Below are positions 1 to 10,492 of a DNA stretch of 64,000 nucleotides, in pieces. Position 1 is the stretch's first letter. Every line of letters begins with the position of its first letter. This DNA comes from Trichosphaerium sp. ATCC 40318. Its lineage: Eukaryota; Discosea; Flabellinia; Trichosidae. The notes beneath the pieces were generated by a model. The model searched no databases, was not told where the DNA came from, and was given only the letters and a program-made list of their open reading frames with translations. The position numbers were made by a program, and so were the translations under genes. The stretch is taken from positions 248,001 through 312,000 of the forward strand of contig JALMLS010000376.1 in assembly GCA_038496445.1 (NCBI GenBank). Reading direction: 5' to 3'.

Positions 1-315
1 AACAATCCTTCCAGGTGGACTTATTTCTATTATACCAATCGCCCCTTCTTGTTTTATCCATTGTATGTATTCGTCACGCTTAGCAGGAAAGCGGTTTGTT
101 ATTACAAGGCGAGAAGTTTTATTTCCGTTCAACCACCATACTGCTTCTGTATTTTCATTGTTCATGCTTACAAACCTTAAACCAGTGCCAAATACCATAC
201 TTATTGCTTCTGACTCGAACGTCGTTTCGTTGTCAACCTTAAAATACAATTGGGATGCCACGCACGCAAACCAGATCGTAAATATGACCACGTGATGCAG
301 TGCTACCATTTTCAT
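1..315 (-). CDS. Secreted protein of unknown function, N-terminal part
   Basis: The reverse strand has an open frame from the ATG at 315 to the window edge, so only the first 105 residues are visible and the C-terminus lies outside. It begins with a hydrophobic stretch (VALHHVVIFTIWFACVAS) that looks like a signal peptide, followed by a mixed polar region with two tryptophans (EAVWWLNG), then a stretch ending ISPPGRIV. I see no family motif. The product is probably secreted or luminal. A CACGTG site lies 40 bases upstream of the start, at 355-360. No intron is visible in this part. Function unknown. Confidence 0.5.
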   Translation of the reverse strand, partial: MKMVALHHVVIFTIWFACVASQLYFKVDNETTFESEAISMVFGTGLRFVSMNNENTEAVWWLNGNKTSRLVITNRFPAKRDEYIQWIKQEGAIGIIEISPPGRIV

Positions 316-844
316 ACGTTATGCAAAAGAAGTCGGATTTTCTAAACAAGCGTTCACGTGGAATAGTCAGAAAGCGCTAGTGACGTCATGTGTAAGGTCC
401 TCATCACTACAGCAGAGAGTGTTAATACGTTTTTGGCTAGTTGTTTATAGATGCCGCAATGTGTCTTCACCGGTGCAAAAATGAGTCCGCCAGTATTTTT
501 CAAGCGCACTTTTTATTTCCCCGCTCTTTGTTGGAGTTTTGTGCCCTTAAAAGGAAGTTTTGCTCAAAAATGAGCCCTAAAAGGCAGTTGACATAATTGG
601 CTGTACCCACATGGAGTTTTCGGCACTAAAAAAAGTGGGTTGGTCACAAAGAAAACTGTCGCATTGTTTGTATTTACACGTGTTTTATTTTATTTTTTTA
701 CGAAAGCTGAGGCCTATTTATCTTCATTTTTACTCTCCCAACTCCATCATCGCTTTGGGGTGACATCATCCTCATTCTTTGTGAACTCTGCCTCGCTAGA
801 ACGGAGTGTTAGACGAAGGGATAAATGCTTGATTCAGGCGACAA
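316..844. other. Intergenic region
   Basis: This gap of 529 bases separates the start of the secreted-protein gene from the 3' end of the nuclease-like gene, both on the reverse strand, so it should hold the promoter of the former. It contains CACGTG at 355-360 and another near 676. A forward open frame covers 640-876, but it starts at GTG and overlaps the terminal exon of the gene behind it. I see nothing else. Confidence 0.6.
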
Positions 845-3203
845 CTAACCTTGCTGCAGAGCATCAACTACCCTAGGAGTAATATCACCAAGTGGCCTAA
901 CATTTGTTGCAACATGGAGATCTATTTCAGGTATACGTTGTTTAATAGTTGCTGCTAGAGACTGATAATCTCCTCTCCACCTAAATGCATGGTTAGCCTA
1001 TGCTGATAGAGCTTTTGGTTCATCTACGTACCAGAAGGGAATAGTAATTAATCTAATACCGAGCTCCTCACATTGATGTGCTTTTTCGGAGTCTCTTAAT
1101 TGGAATAAACCCACTGGAGAGCTGTTTGGGAGCACATCAAAGTAGTGGTGTTCGCCTTGTATTTAAAATTATTGTACCGATAAGAAAGTAAAGGCAGTTG
1201 ATTTGTACCTTGATACTCAAGTGCGAAATTATACTGTGGTACATAAATATCCACAACCAATGTATGGCCTGTAAATCCTCTTACTCCAATGCAATGCTCT
1301 TCTAGTATCTCTATTTTAGGTAATAGATACTTCAACATATCCTTAAGCCATCTACAATACTATTAGGAGCTCAAACAATAGAGAAACCAAAAAAGCTGTC
1401 TCGATAAAAAAAACCGAAAAGATGTAGGCAATACTCACCTTTGAGTTGACTTTTTGTTGGAAGTAAAGAACTTTTTAGGTTCCCATAACACTTCTGGATG
1501 TATAGCAGAAAGGATGCCAGGAAAGTAGTGCAACAAACCAGACCCACCAATCTTCTTTATTTGTGGTTGTGATATTCTATACCTAAATAAAGAAACCATC
1601 CATTTGTTTCGGTTTTTTTTTCACTGCTTTGTTTTAGAATTGTAGCACATACCATTGTTCAGCTGATGTTATACGAAGTGCTTTTTCTGCAAAACGAAGA
1701 AAAGTCTTAACGTTTCTTATATCCTTCCAAAAATACGGCGTTCGGATGGTTTGTATTAGCTTTATCTCAGTAGATTCTTCAGGTATATTTATATGTGGAT
1801 ATATAGACTCTATAGCACGCCCAACTGATCCACGATACCTTGAGAGGTTTGATCAGCTTTGGTTTTAAAACAGGCCCAACAAAAAGTGACAATAATTTCA
1901 GTGAAAACAGTACATACTTGTTTATGATACTTTGAGCACCAAACTTTTCGAAAGATTCCTTCTTTAGTTTCAGCCAGTCGCCTAATACTTTGACACCAGC
2001 AACTTCACTCATAGAATCAAACTTTGCTCGGTGAGCTAATAAAACATCTTTACGGATCTTGGCTCTAATAAACTGTCAAACAAAAACATTCTCACCATAT
2101 CAATAACAACACGTGCCTAAATCTCTTTCTGTTCCACATTACTTCAGGAAAGATATACTCTAGTGTGTTGTATAAAGAACCACCGTACCTAGGTATGACT
2201 AGTTAGTCAAGAAGAAGTGTACACACTTGTAGTTGATAGTACATCTTAAGCACAGAACCAGCACCAAGAGCATATGCGTCTTCTTGTGTTATACGATACC
2301 AATCGGAGAACTTGCGCACGTTCAACTCGAGTGCTATTTCGCGTATCTTATTTTTTTGGTGTTCCAATTCAATCCAATAACCTTGAGTAGTATTTCTAAC
2401 TTGGTAAGCATAGTGTCAACTTTATTATTTTCAAAAAAAAAACTTGACATACCTGAAACCTTCTTTATCCCATTTCACATGTGGGTAAACAGACTCTAAG
2501 GCTCTCAATAAGGAATTGCCATATCTAATGTATTACTATTTATAACAATTTTTAAGTATTTTAACGTACTGTAGCATAGCGCTTATTCCACCACAATCAA
2601 CAATGTCAGTGTAAGCAACATTGTACCAATCTGATACCACCTTAACACCCAAGCTACTTCCAATAGCGTTAAAAATCTCCATACGATTTAAAATACTCTG
2701 CCAATGACCTTGAGGTACTTGTCTACATAAGTATTGTTAATCTCATCATCTGTTACACAAGGGGAAGACTTACGAAAAATTCCATAATCTCCACTCATGT
2801 TCTGGGTACAATTCTCTTAATACCTCATGCACAGATCCGTATCTGGTAATACTTGAGTCTTTGCACAGTAGTTTAACATTGTAGGAACTTACCTCTTTAA
2901 TAGAGGGGATGTTGAAGCCGGAAAGTCCTCTCTTGAGATTTGATACCAATCGTCAATTGTTTTCACCCTTAGTCGCTTCCCAATGTCTGTGTCAAGTAAG
3001 TGCCTTGCTTGCTTCTTGCGTGCTTTATCTTGAGCCAGTAACTTGTCTTGTAAATTGATCAGCGCTTGTCAAATAATACAATACGCTCAAAATCGCCGCT
3101 GTATGGCTCTACTATAGCGTTTACCTTGTCGAAGCTTTTTCTGAATTATCTTAGCGTTAATTGATTTTTGCCTACTTTTACGCCTTCTAATAGCTGCTCG
3201 CAT
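845..3203 (-). CDS. Multi-repeat protein with C-terminal PD-(D/E)XK-like nuclease domain
   Basis: Many short exons on the reverse strand encode a basic N-terminus (MRAAIRRRKSRQKS) followed by four or five related units of about 70 residues. Each unit combines a DWY.(I/V)...D motif, as in DWYQISREDF, DWYNVAYTDI and DWYRITQEDA, with a YGSVHEVLRELYPEHEW-type motif. The C-terminus has VDIYVPQYNFALEYQG, then RDSEKAHQCEELGIRLITIP and FWW, then SLAATIKQRIPEIDL. The D...E-x-Q core with downstream RD.EK and GI.LI.IPFWW matches the Vsr/DUF559-like PD-(D/E)XK layout known from large repeat proteins of plants, algae and fungi. An apparent in-frame TAG just past FWW lies inside a 51-base intron (981-1031) whose removal joins IPFW to WRGDYQSL. 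Nuclease activity is inferred, and one exon of the domain around 1100-1200 is unresolved. Confidence 0.7.
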
Positions 3204-3354
3204 GCGTAGAGCATATACAAACAAGGTTTAACGTGTCAAATTTGTCATTTTACACTATATTCATAGCCAATACGCCAGTCGCTCATTGCCCACTGAACCC
3301 ATCGATTTGTAAAGAAAACAAACATTTAATGTCAATGACAGTCTTTTTGCCTGA

Positions 3355-4535
3355 ATGTTACTTAGCCGCGGAGGACTTCGCTCTGTTAATCGAAAGGCGT
3401 GCTTTACTGTACAAAGAACTTATGCAAAACCTATTAACAAATGTAACACGCTGTCAACTTCAAAAAGCACTGGAGCGTTGATCCTGCGCATTTCAAACCA
3501 TCAGAGAAGCAATAGACATAATTTTACACGCCACAGCATTGTACGCTACTTTTCTACGACCAGATCGAGCAGAAATGGCTTTAGCTTTCGTGATATCACT
3601 AGTAAAATACCAGGCAAGCATAATTCAAGCTTCATGCTCCTAACATCCACTTAACAGACCTTGAAACTATACCATTCTTTCAATCAATGTCAAATGTAAT
3701 GTGGACAGTGATTGGCGTAAACGTAGTCATTTTCATTTTGTGGAATGTCGTTGGAGTAACCCCAAAAGCCCAAGAAATCTTGTATGAACAGCTATCGACT
3801 AGGCCAAAAGATATTGAAGAAGGACGCGTGCACACTGTCATTACACACGCATTCAGGTAAGTACACAAAATGTGGTTCCATTTTTGTTGACACTTCCTTT
3901 GTTGATAGTCACAATACATTGCTTCATCTCGCTGCAAATATGCTTGGTATTTTCTTCTTTGGTAAAGAAGTCTTGCTGACGATAGGCGCAAACCGTTTTA
4001 TTGGCTTATACCTTGGTACATCCTTACATGCTAAAACTTGATGGTTATTAATGATCTTTTAGCTTGTGCTACTACTGGTGCACTTGCTCACTACATGACA
4101 ATGTACAGCATGTATGGCAGACAAGGACGCGGTGTGCCTCTACTAGTACGCAGCTATATTAGAATGCAACGCTAATACTTCTCTTAAGGGAGCGTCAAGC
4201 GCTGTGTATGGCATAAGTGTACTTTCTGCTGTAAGTTTCGAGAAAAACCTGCAAGTTAAAGTGACCACTGACACGTGTTCTAGGCTATTGCTCCACATAG
4301 AATTATGTTATTGTACTTGGTTATACCTGTACCAGTATGGTTGCTTGTATGTGGGTTCATAGGCATAGATATATTAAGCGCCAACAGAAATACTGGTTAC
4401 TCACACTCAGCTCACATCGCAGGTATTGCACACGTTTTTATTCATTTCTTTCTTGTTGTAACACCTCTTTTTTTTGTAGGCGCTGCTACAGGCTTGCTAT
4501 ACTATATGCTTCTCAGAAGAGCAAGAATAGTATAG
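3355..4535 (+). CDS. Mitochondrial rhomboid-family intramembrane serine protease (PARL/Pcp1-like)
   Basis: Exons 3355-3601, 3658-3856, 3909 onward and three more give a continuous rhomboid. The N-terminus is rich in Arg, Ser and Thr and contains RYFSTTRSSRN, typical of a mitochondrial presequence. The core shows VITHAFSHNTLLHLAANMLG (L2 His/Asn region), the catalytic-serine motif GASSAVYGI (G-x-S) and the catalytic His segment SHSAHIAGAATGLLYYMLL. This order of TM segments and the presequence fit the mitochondrial inner-membrane protease that cleaves membrane-anchored precursors. Introns are 43-60 bases and join in phase across conserved motifs, for example THAF|SHN. The start was chosen because it opens the presequence; an alternative frame from 3233 begins at GTG and was discarded. 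Confidence 0.88.
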
Positions 4536-4674
4536 AATTAGGAAACGATCATCAGTAAAAATCCGAAAATGTAAATTAAAAGTGTCACAAACAAACTTGG
4601 ACGTTTACATTTTATTGTGACTCGAAGAGGAAAATCAATAGCGAAGCAAAACAGTTATTACCTAGTTTTCGTTA

Positions 4675-5839
4675 ATGGTTAAACAAACCTACTGGACTTT
4701 AAGCGAACCCGATTATCAAATAGTGCACACCAAAATGGAGGCAGTTCCCGAAAGTATCAGCTCTAAGCTGAAGTTATGCAGGTACACCATTAGCGGTGTG
4801 AAAGTATTTTTACGTGCAGGAGACCCAAGCCAGTACCAGAAAGTAGTAAACGGCTTGCTACGCTCGCCAAACGATGAAGGTTAGCTTTACGTACCAAACA
4901 AAGGTATTTACACGCATAGATCTAAAAAAATGGAGTAAAGAAGGTCTACTGCCTTACTGGTGCGTAGTGTGGGATAGAACACTTGCGTTTTGCGACCTCA
5001 TAACAAAGCTACCTTTGCAGAACAAAAAAGTACGTTTAAACCGTCTATAAATGCAACTCACAGGCAAAGGTGCTCGAACTGGGGAGTGGTATCGGTACTA
5101 GCACATTTTTCCAACCGACTTTTTGACGCTAGCAAAGGGTTGGTTGGAATGTACTAAAAATGTAGAATTAAATTGTTTAAATGCAGGTATGGGCGGAGTA
5201 GTAGCTGCAAAGGTGCGTTACACATCATGCTTTAGTTTCTATCTTATATAATCAAGAGAGGTGCAAAAGTCACGTGCACTGATTATGAGACCGTTAGTCT
5301 TCAAGTACTCAAGCAAAACGCGCATATGAATGTTGTTGACATAGCAACACACTGTCTCAATTGGTAAGCTATAGCTAGAGCAATTGAGAGTCTAATTTAA
5401 ACCCTTATTAACTTACTCATTAGGAAAGATGAAAGCACTTGGTTAGATGATGACTTTGATGTTGTATTAGCGCTAGAGTGCTTGTACGTTTTAGAGGTAA
5501 GTCGTAGTTCATTTGCATGTATTCTTAATAATGTCACAGGACTCTATGGCTTGCCTTAAGGTATTGACAAAGTACATACGAGGAGGTGCTATCGCTATTG
5601 TTGTTTCTGATCCTTCTCGCCTTCCTGTTGAGCCGTTTACTAAAGAAGGTACAGATAGTTTTCTCCCCAACAAAGTTTATACTTACAAAGCATTTGAACA
5701 AGTTGAACGGTTAAACTTTAACTTGAGTGAGAGATATGACATTATATACGAAGGAGAAAAAAAGTATCGTATTTTTGCGTGTAGCAATGATCCACTAAAA
5801 CATAGGGAATATGTGGATATAATAAATAATTGTAGGTGA
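4675..5839 (+). CDS. METTL21-like protein methyltransferase (Methyltransf_16 family)
   Basis: The assembled exons show a class I SAM-dependent methyltransferase: LPYWCVVWDRTLAF before motif I, KKVLELGSGIGMGGVVAAK (motif I, joined across an intron of about 93 bases starting at 5095), then RGAKVTCTDYE, where the acidic pair contacts the SAM ribose, and DVVLALECLYVLE at the D/E motif IV position. The C-terminus (5513-5839) encodes KYIRGGAIAIVVSDPSR and ends DIINNCR. The W...A..L / ELGSGxG / TDYE pattern is that of METTL21, FAM86 and related lysine methyltransferases. The substrate cannot be read from the sequence. The junction between the first 60 residues and the catalytic exon near 4840-4900 is uncertain. 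Confidence 0.75.
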
Positions 5840-6072
5840 ATAGTTAACTATTAAATTCACAACTTTTATTCACACGTGATGTGAAACCACGTAAGCAAGT
5901 CAAGTTAAAAACAATATACAAATACCCGCCCGTTAAAAATAGAGAAGACAAGACTGCAATCATAATCTCACACAAGTACTGCAAACAAACCAAAATATTC
6001 AAAAATAGAAAGAGCGCTCGGGTCAAATTGAGTCGTTGACACTTTTGTAAATAATTTGCATTAACCTTGTGT

Positions 6073-7830
6073 ATGTCACCTGTAAAAACTCTTATTTGCC
6101 TTGCTGCGATATTCATTACCAGCTGGGCATACAAAGTTAATTATGTAGATGGTTTAAAGATAACTTCGTTCGATGGCACTATTATAAGCGCAGATGCGGC
6201 TATCCCTATACCAGAAAAAGCGAATGAAACATTCCCTGTACTTATATTCGCTAACAGTTGGGGTATTCCTCAATTTGAGTACATCCAAAAAGGTACGACG
6301 CTGAGTGCGGTATAAATTTATAGTTGGCCAACTCAATGTTTTTCAAAAATTTACGGATAATTAGTTCTCGCGTGGGGCGAACAAGGATACATTATGCTTG
6401 AGTACGTGAAGTCTTTGAAGTCCTCCACATTTGTTTTAAAAGCCCACAAAGCACCCAAAAGGAGCAAACCTTTCAACACGTTTTTTTTAATTTCATAAAA
6501 CAGGTACGAGACACGTGGTTGGTATGATGAACAAGGCGATATTGATGTAGCAGGACCGAAGGACCAAAGAGATTTTAGCGCTGTTGTTGACTTCATTGTT
6601 AACCAAACGTCTTGGTATCCAGATACGAAGAACATAGCTGCGTGTGGTATCTCATACGGCGCTGGTATTTCTCTACTTGGCAGCGCACGTGACACACGCA
6701 TTAAAACAGCTGTCGCTATGAGTGGATGGGGTAATATGTACGACGCTCTAAACGGAGGAAACTCTCCTTCTTTAATTTGGGGTGATCTATTGGTTCTATT
6801 GGGGAAGATTGTTGGGAAAGTTCCTCAATCATTACTCACCCTACAAAAACAATTATTAGCAGGAAAGAACTTTACAGGCATAGAAGCATTCGCTAAAGTA
6901 CGTTCACCAATAGATGTTGTACAAAACATGAACGAAAGAAATCTTCCTGTTTTCGTTTCAAACAACTTTGAAGATCGTCTTTTTAAGCCCAACTATGCCC
7001 TTGATTTTTGGCAAGCAATAAAGGGCGAGAAGATGCTCTTACTAAATCAAGGGATCCACGCTACAGCAGAGTTAGGTGGGCTATTTGGGATTAAGGACAA
7101 CTACGTTTGGGAAAAGGTTAAACTTTGGGTTGATTACTGGCTTAAAGGCGAACAAAACGGCATACTCGATGAACCAAAGCTTCAATTTCAGCTAAGAAAT
7201 GACTTTAGTAAGCGTAGCTTTTTTAAAGAATGGCCACCTTCAAGTGCAATCAAAACTGAGTTTTACTTTTCTCCACGTGGGTACGACTTATTTGGTAAAC
7301 TATCAACATCAAAAACAATCTCAAAGACAGTTGATACTATCGGCAAGAGTGATCTTTCTGGTCTGAATGCTGGTGTACCAGTTATCGGCGAGATCTTTTC
7401 GGTATACGTCGATGTACCTATCCTCGCGGACTTGCCTCTCGTCTCACGTGAAGACGCTATTGTTTTTGCTAGCGAGACAATCAAATCGAGCGCAAGGATT
7501 TGCGGCACTCCAAACGTCACTATCTCTGTGAGCAGCAACCAAGACAAATATCAAGTTGTGGCTTACCTCTATAAAGTCGATTTTCTTGGTGTTGGTACGC
7601 TAATAGCACACGGTCCTTGGACACAGTGGAAAGGTCAAGTTGGTCGCGTTGATACAACTACAATCAGTATGAATGCAGTATGCGTTGATGCCGATGCTGG
7701 TGAATATTTCGCCGTTGGCATATCGTTGTTTGACGTTCTGTACCAACCAGCGAACTCTAACAGTGATCTTAAAGTATCTATTCATTATGATAACCCTCCA
7801 ATAGTACAAATACCTATTGTATCTACTTAA
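6073..7830 (+). CDS. Secreted CocE/NonD-type serine hydrolase (X-Pro dipeptidyl-peptidase S15 family)
   Basis: The product starts with a signal peptide (TLICLAAIFITSWA), then an alpha/beta-hydrolase core: VLIFANSWGIPQ, VLAWGEQGYIMLEYETRGW and DIDVAG before the nucleophile elbow CGISYGAGISLL (G-x-S-x-G). The probable Asp is in NNFEDRLF and the His in NQGIHATAE. The C-terminal 200 residues form a PepX_C-like jelly-roll region (ISVSSNQDKYQVVAYLYKVD, then the GPWTQWKG stretch). This is the standard CocE/S15 order. Two introns interrupt only the 5' quarter; the last exon exceeds 1.3 kb. The signal peptide and introns show a nuclear gene, though the family is mainly bacterial. The first ATG in frame, at 6073, opens the signal peptide. 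Substrate unknown. Confidence 0.85.
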
Positions 7831-7997
7831 TAAATATACAACATTTATACCTAATCACTGTTGGATTTTTAACCAAAGTACTTTTACCAAACCACCGCAG
7901 CTCTAGTATATAGTCCATGAGTTGGGTGTCAAACTAGCAATTTTGCCGAAAAAACAAAGTACAAACACGTGATTGATAATAGATAACCCGGGCAGCT

Positions 7998-8637
7998 TTA
8001 TTTGGTCTTTTCTGTCTTAACTTTAGCAGCAAAGGCATTAACGTAATTCACTTGATCGTCATTCTCTACTGAGCCCGGAACAAAGCTTCGTATTTTTTCT
8101 ATTGCCTCTTCGCCACTCATACTATGATAGCGAACAAAATAGCAAGATAACACCAATCCCGTGCGACCTACAGAACAACTGAATAAAAAAAAATGAAAAC
8201 CAAAATCAAGAACCTCTTCCTGCTTGACAGTGAACCAACACATTCTTACCATTCATCAAACGCCTTTAGAACCAAACAGTGAGCAACACGCACATCAAAT
8301 ATAAACGTGACGTACTCGTGCATGATAGACAAGGTACTGTCCAAATCAGAAGTTGGCGTTGAGAAATCTTGCATAGGAAAGTGAACAGCTTCATAACCAT
8401 CATCTTTGTATTTCTGAACAAGGTCTAGGTTCAAGAAAGATTTGTATTCAGAGCTTTTTTAAACAACAATAAGCCAAACACTTTAAAAAAAGGGCGATCA
8501 TACGCTGGTAATAAGCATACTACGGTATTAACTTCATATTCGGCTAAATTATCGTATGGACTCAAATAAATCGGTATAGGAGAACGAAATAGTGATCCAG
8601 GCACTCCAGGTGCGTCTATTTTAGTCCACAGGGACAT
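7998..8637 (-). CDS. Cysteine-based protein phosphatase (PTP/dual-specificity type)
   Basis: Three to four exons on the reverse strand encode a small single-domain phosphatase of roughly 160 residues. The N-terminus reads WTKIDAPGVPGSLFRSPIPI, followed by YDNLAEYEVNTVVCLLP and YKDDGYEAVHFPMQDFSTP. Removing an intron (donor GTACGTCAC, acceptor CTAAAG) and a second one inside the P-loop restores KNVLVHCQAGRGRTGLVLSC, the HCxxGxxRTG signature with catalytic Cys and Arg. The end reads SMSGEEAIEKIRSFVPGS, as in Cdc14/PTEN-like and prokaryote-type dual-specificity phosphatases. No localisation signal is seen. It converges on the S15 hydrolase gene with a 167-base gap. Confidence 0.85.
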
Positions 8638-8711
8638 TATGAGAATTGACTCAAGTAAGACTTTGGCTTAATCTATTTTTGATAAGTGATTTTTTTTTAC
8701 ACTTCTACTCC

Positions 8712-8727
8712 AACTCCACGTGGAGTT
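8712..8727. promoter_or_regulatory. 16-bp perfect palindrome centred on CACGTG
   Basis: The bases AACTCCACGTGGAGTT read the same on both strands. The site lies 75 bases upstream of the phosphatase start (8637, reverse strand) and just past the end of the Mg2+ transporter gene. CACGTG is the core recognised by bHLH and bZIP dimers, so this looks like a promoter element of the phosphatase gene. No binding protein is known here. Confidence 0.45.
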
Positions 8728-8769
8728 TACTATTTACAATCTTACTAAAACCTTTAGTTTTAGAGCAAA

Positions 8770-10369
8770 TCATCGGAACAGCAGTTCAATGCAAATCATG
8801 AAGCTCCAACTAGCCAACAAATCCTAAAACAAATGGTTTGTTAAATACTGAAACGACACTTCCAAACAAAGTTAACATCAATATGATGTTGTACCATTAT
8901 TGCTGTTACAACTGGAACGCCTACATTATCTGGGTTCATTTTAAACATAATACCAATCATAGTAACATAATAAGCAACAGCAGATGCGCTTGCAACAACT
9001 AATGTCATTATAACAAGCATGCAAGCTATTTCAAAAACTTTGCTAGGGAGAACAACAGATAGACCAATACCCACAATACACTTAATAGTAGCTACTGCCA
9101 TACCGAGAACCTAGTATCAAGTAAGTAAGTATCCTTCATATGAACGGCCTTACAATAGCTTCGTTTAGAATCGTCCGTGGTGGCATAGACGGTAGCTGCA
9201 TTAGTTCACGTTTTGCCTATTGAGCGTTATAAGCAAAAACGGATAGTTAAATCGATACTCACGTGTTGCAAGGAATACCACGTGCCCACACGTGATGCGA
9301 ATACAGAGCCTACACACCCAGCCATTGCATTGAACAAGGGAGCTATTGACATGAGTATAACCAAACTGTCATCTAAACAAGTGAGCGTTAGGTGTAAATG
9401 TAATGTAGAGGTTGATGTACCATCCTGTTTTTCATTTTCCTCAAGTACAATCTCCAAAGCAACACCAGCAAGAAAACTTACTGTCATACAACCACATAAA
9501 ACTAAACCACGTTGCCTAATAATGTATCAACATTAAAATATTTGCAAAAAAATCTCAAACGCACTTAATGGAATTTGTCAACCACTTCGCTCCAACACGC
9601 CTCACTATATGATAAGCCAAGTAAGGTACAGTACAGAATGCTATGACAACAACAGTTACTTGCATCCAATAAACAAAGTACCTAATCAATAGGATGAGAA
9701 CAAAAGCTGTTTGAAGTTCTATTTATGACAAGTCTCACCTAACAAGCATCAAGCTTACTAGAACAATTGGAAGTGTTATAAGGTCTCCAATAGTTGTAAT
9801 AAGTGGTGGAGCAATATTATCGGGGTTGTAGCCTCTCTTTATACTACCATAAACAAGCAACGATACCATCTCTAGCATTATGACAGATGACGATACAGCA
9901 GCCAGTATACATATAGATTGAAGAACCATGATTGGTGCTTGTGTCAAACCAAACATTGGGGATAGTACCATAGATAGAATGACCAAAAAGCATGAAAACG
10001 TTATAACCTCTCCTAAGCTAAGCAAGAACGAAGCGTCAATTTCATTTTTCTCCGTTAGATCAGTTGGCAATTGATTTTCTACTGTGTTCTTTTCTTTTAG
10101 ACTTCGAAGAGATACTATTGTACTAAGTTTAGAGCAAAGAGAGCCATAAACTTGACCACGTAAGCCAATCAATCCTAACTAATATTAGCGCTCCTTCTTG
10201 TGCGTAGTAATGTACCAGGTATGAGCGTTAACAGTCCGGGAACAGCTACAAAAGTTTTACTAAAGCGCGAAATTACAAAGCCTGGTATAAAGCTTATTCC
10301 TGCGCTTACAATAAACGAAGCTGTAGACTCAGCGTAAAGAGACACCAACGCCTTCATTTTAACTGACAT
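8770..10369 (-). CDS. SLC41/MgtE-type magnesium transporter
   Basis: The exon chain carries two MgtE-like halves, as in eukaryotic SLC41. The first has VPGLLTLIPGTLL, GLRGQVYGSLCSKLSTIV and the signature NPDNIAPPLITTIGDLITLP. The second has APLFNAMAGCVGSVFASR and NPDNVGVPVVTAIMDLLASW, where an intron falls after AIM, and then a last membrane segment ending ELLFR. The D-x-x-x-P.....T-x-G-D motif lines the ion path; in the second half the usual TTxGD is TAIMD. About ten membrane helices are expected, at the plasma membrane or an organelle. Start at 10369 (MSVKMKAL), since the frame further upstream has no ATG. Confidence 0.83.
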
Positions 10370-10492
10370 AAAACAAAAAACCAAAACATGAGACTTAAAA
10401 AATACTTTATTCTAGCTTAACTACATTTTAACAATCGTTTCTTATTCACTCACATCACTACAACAATCAGTTAGATTATACAGCATTAACAA

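Noticed and set aside
980..1035. In-frame TAG after the IPFW motif of the nuclease-like gene, suggesting a pseudogene
   Set aside because: A 51-base GTACGT...AG intron (981-1031) removes it and restores IPFWWRGDYQSLAATI in frame.
5844..6134. Reverse-strand open frame with hydrophobic stretches
   Set aside because: It overlaps the signal-peptide exon of the S15 hydrolase and has no start or splice support.
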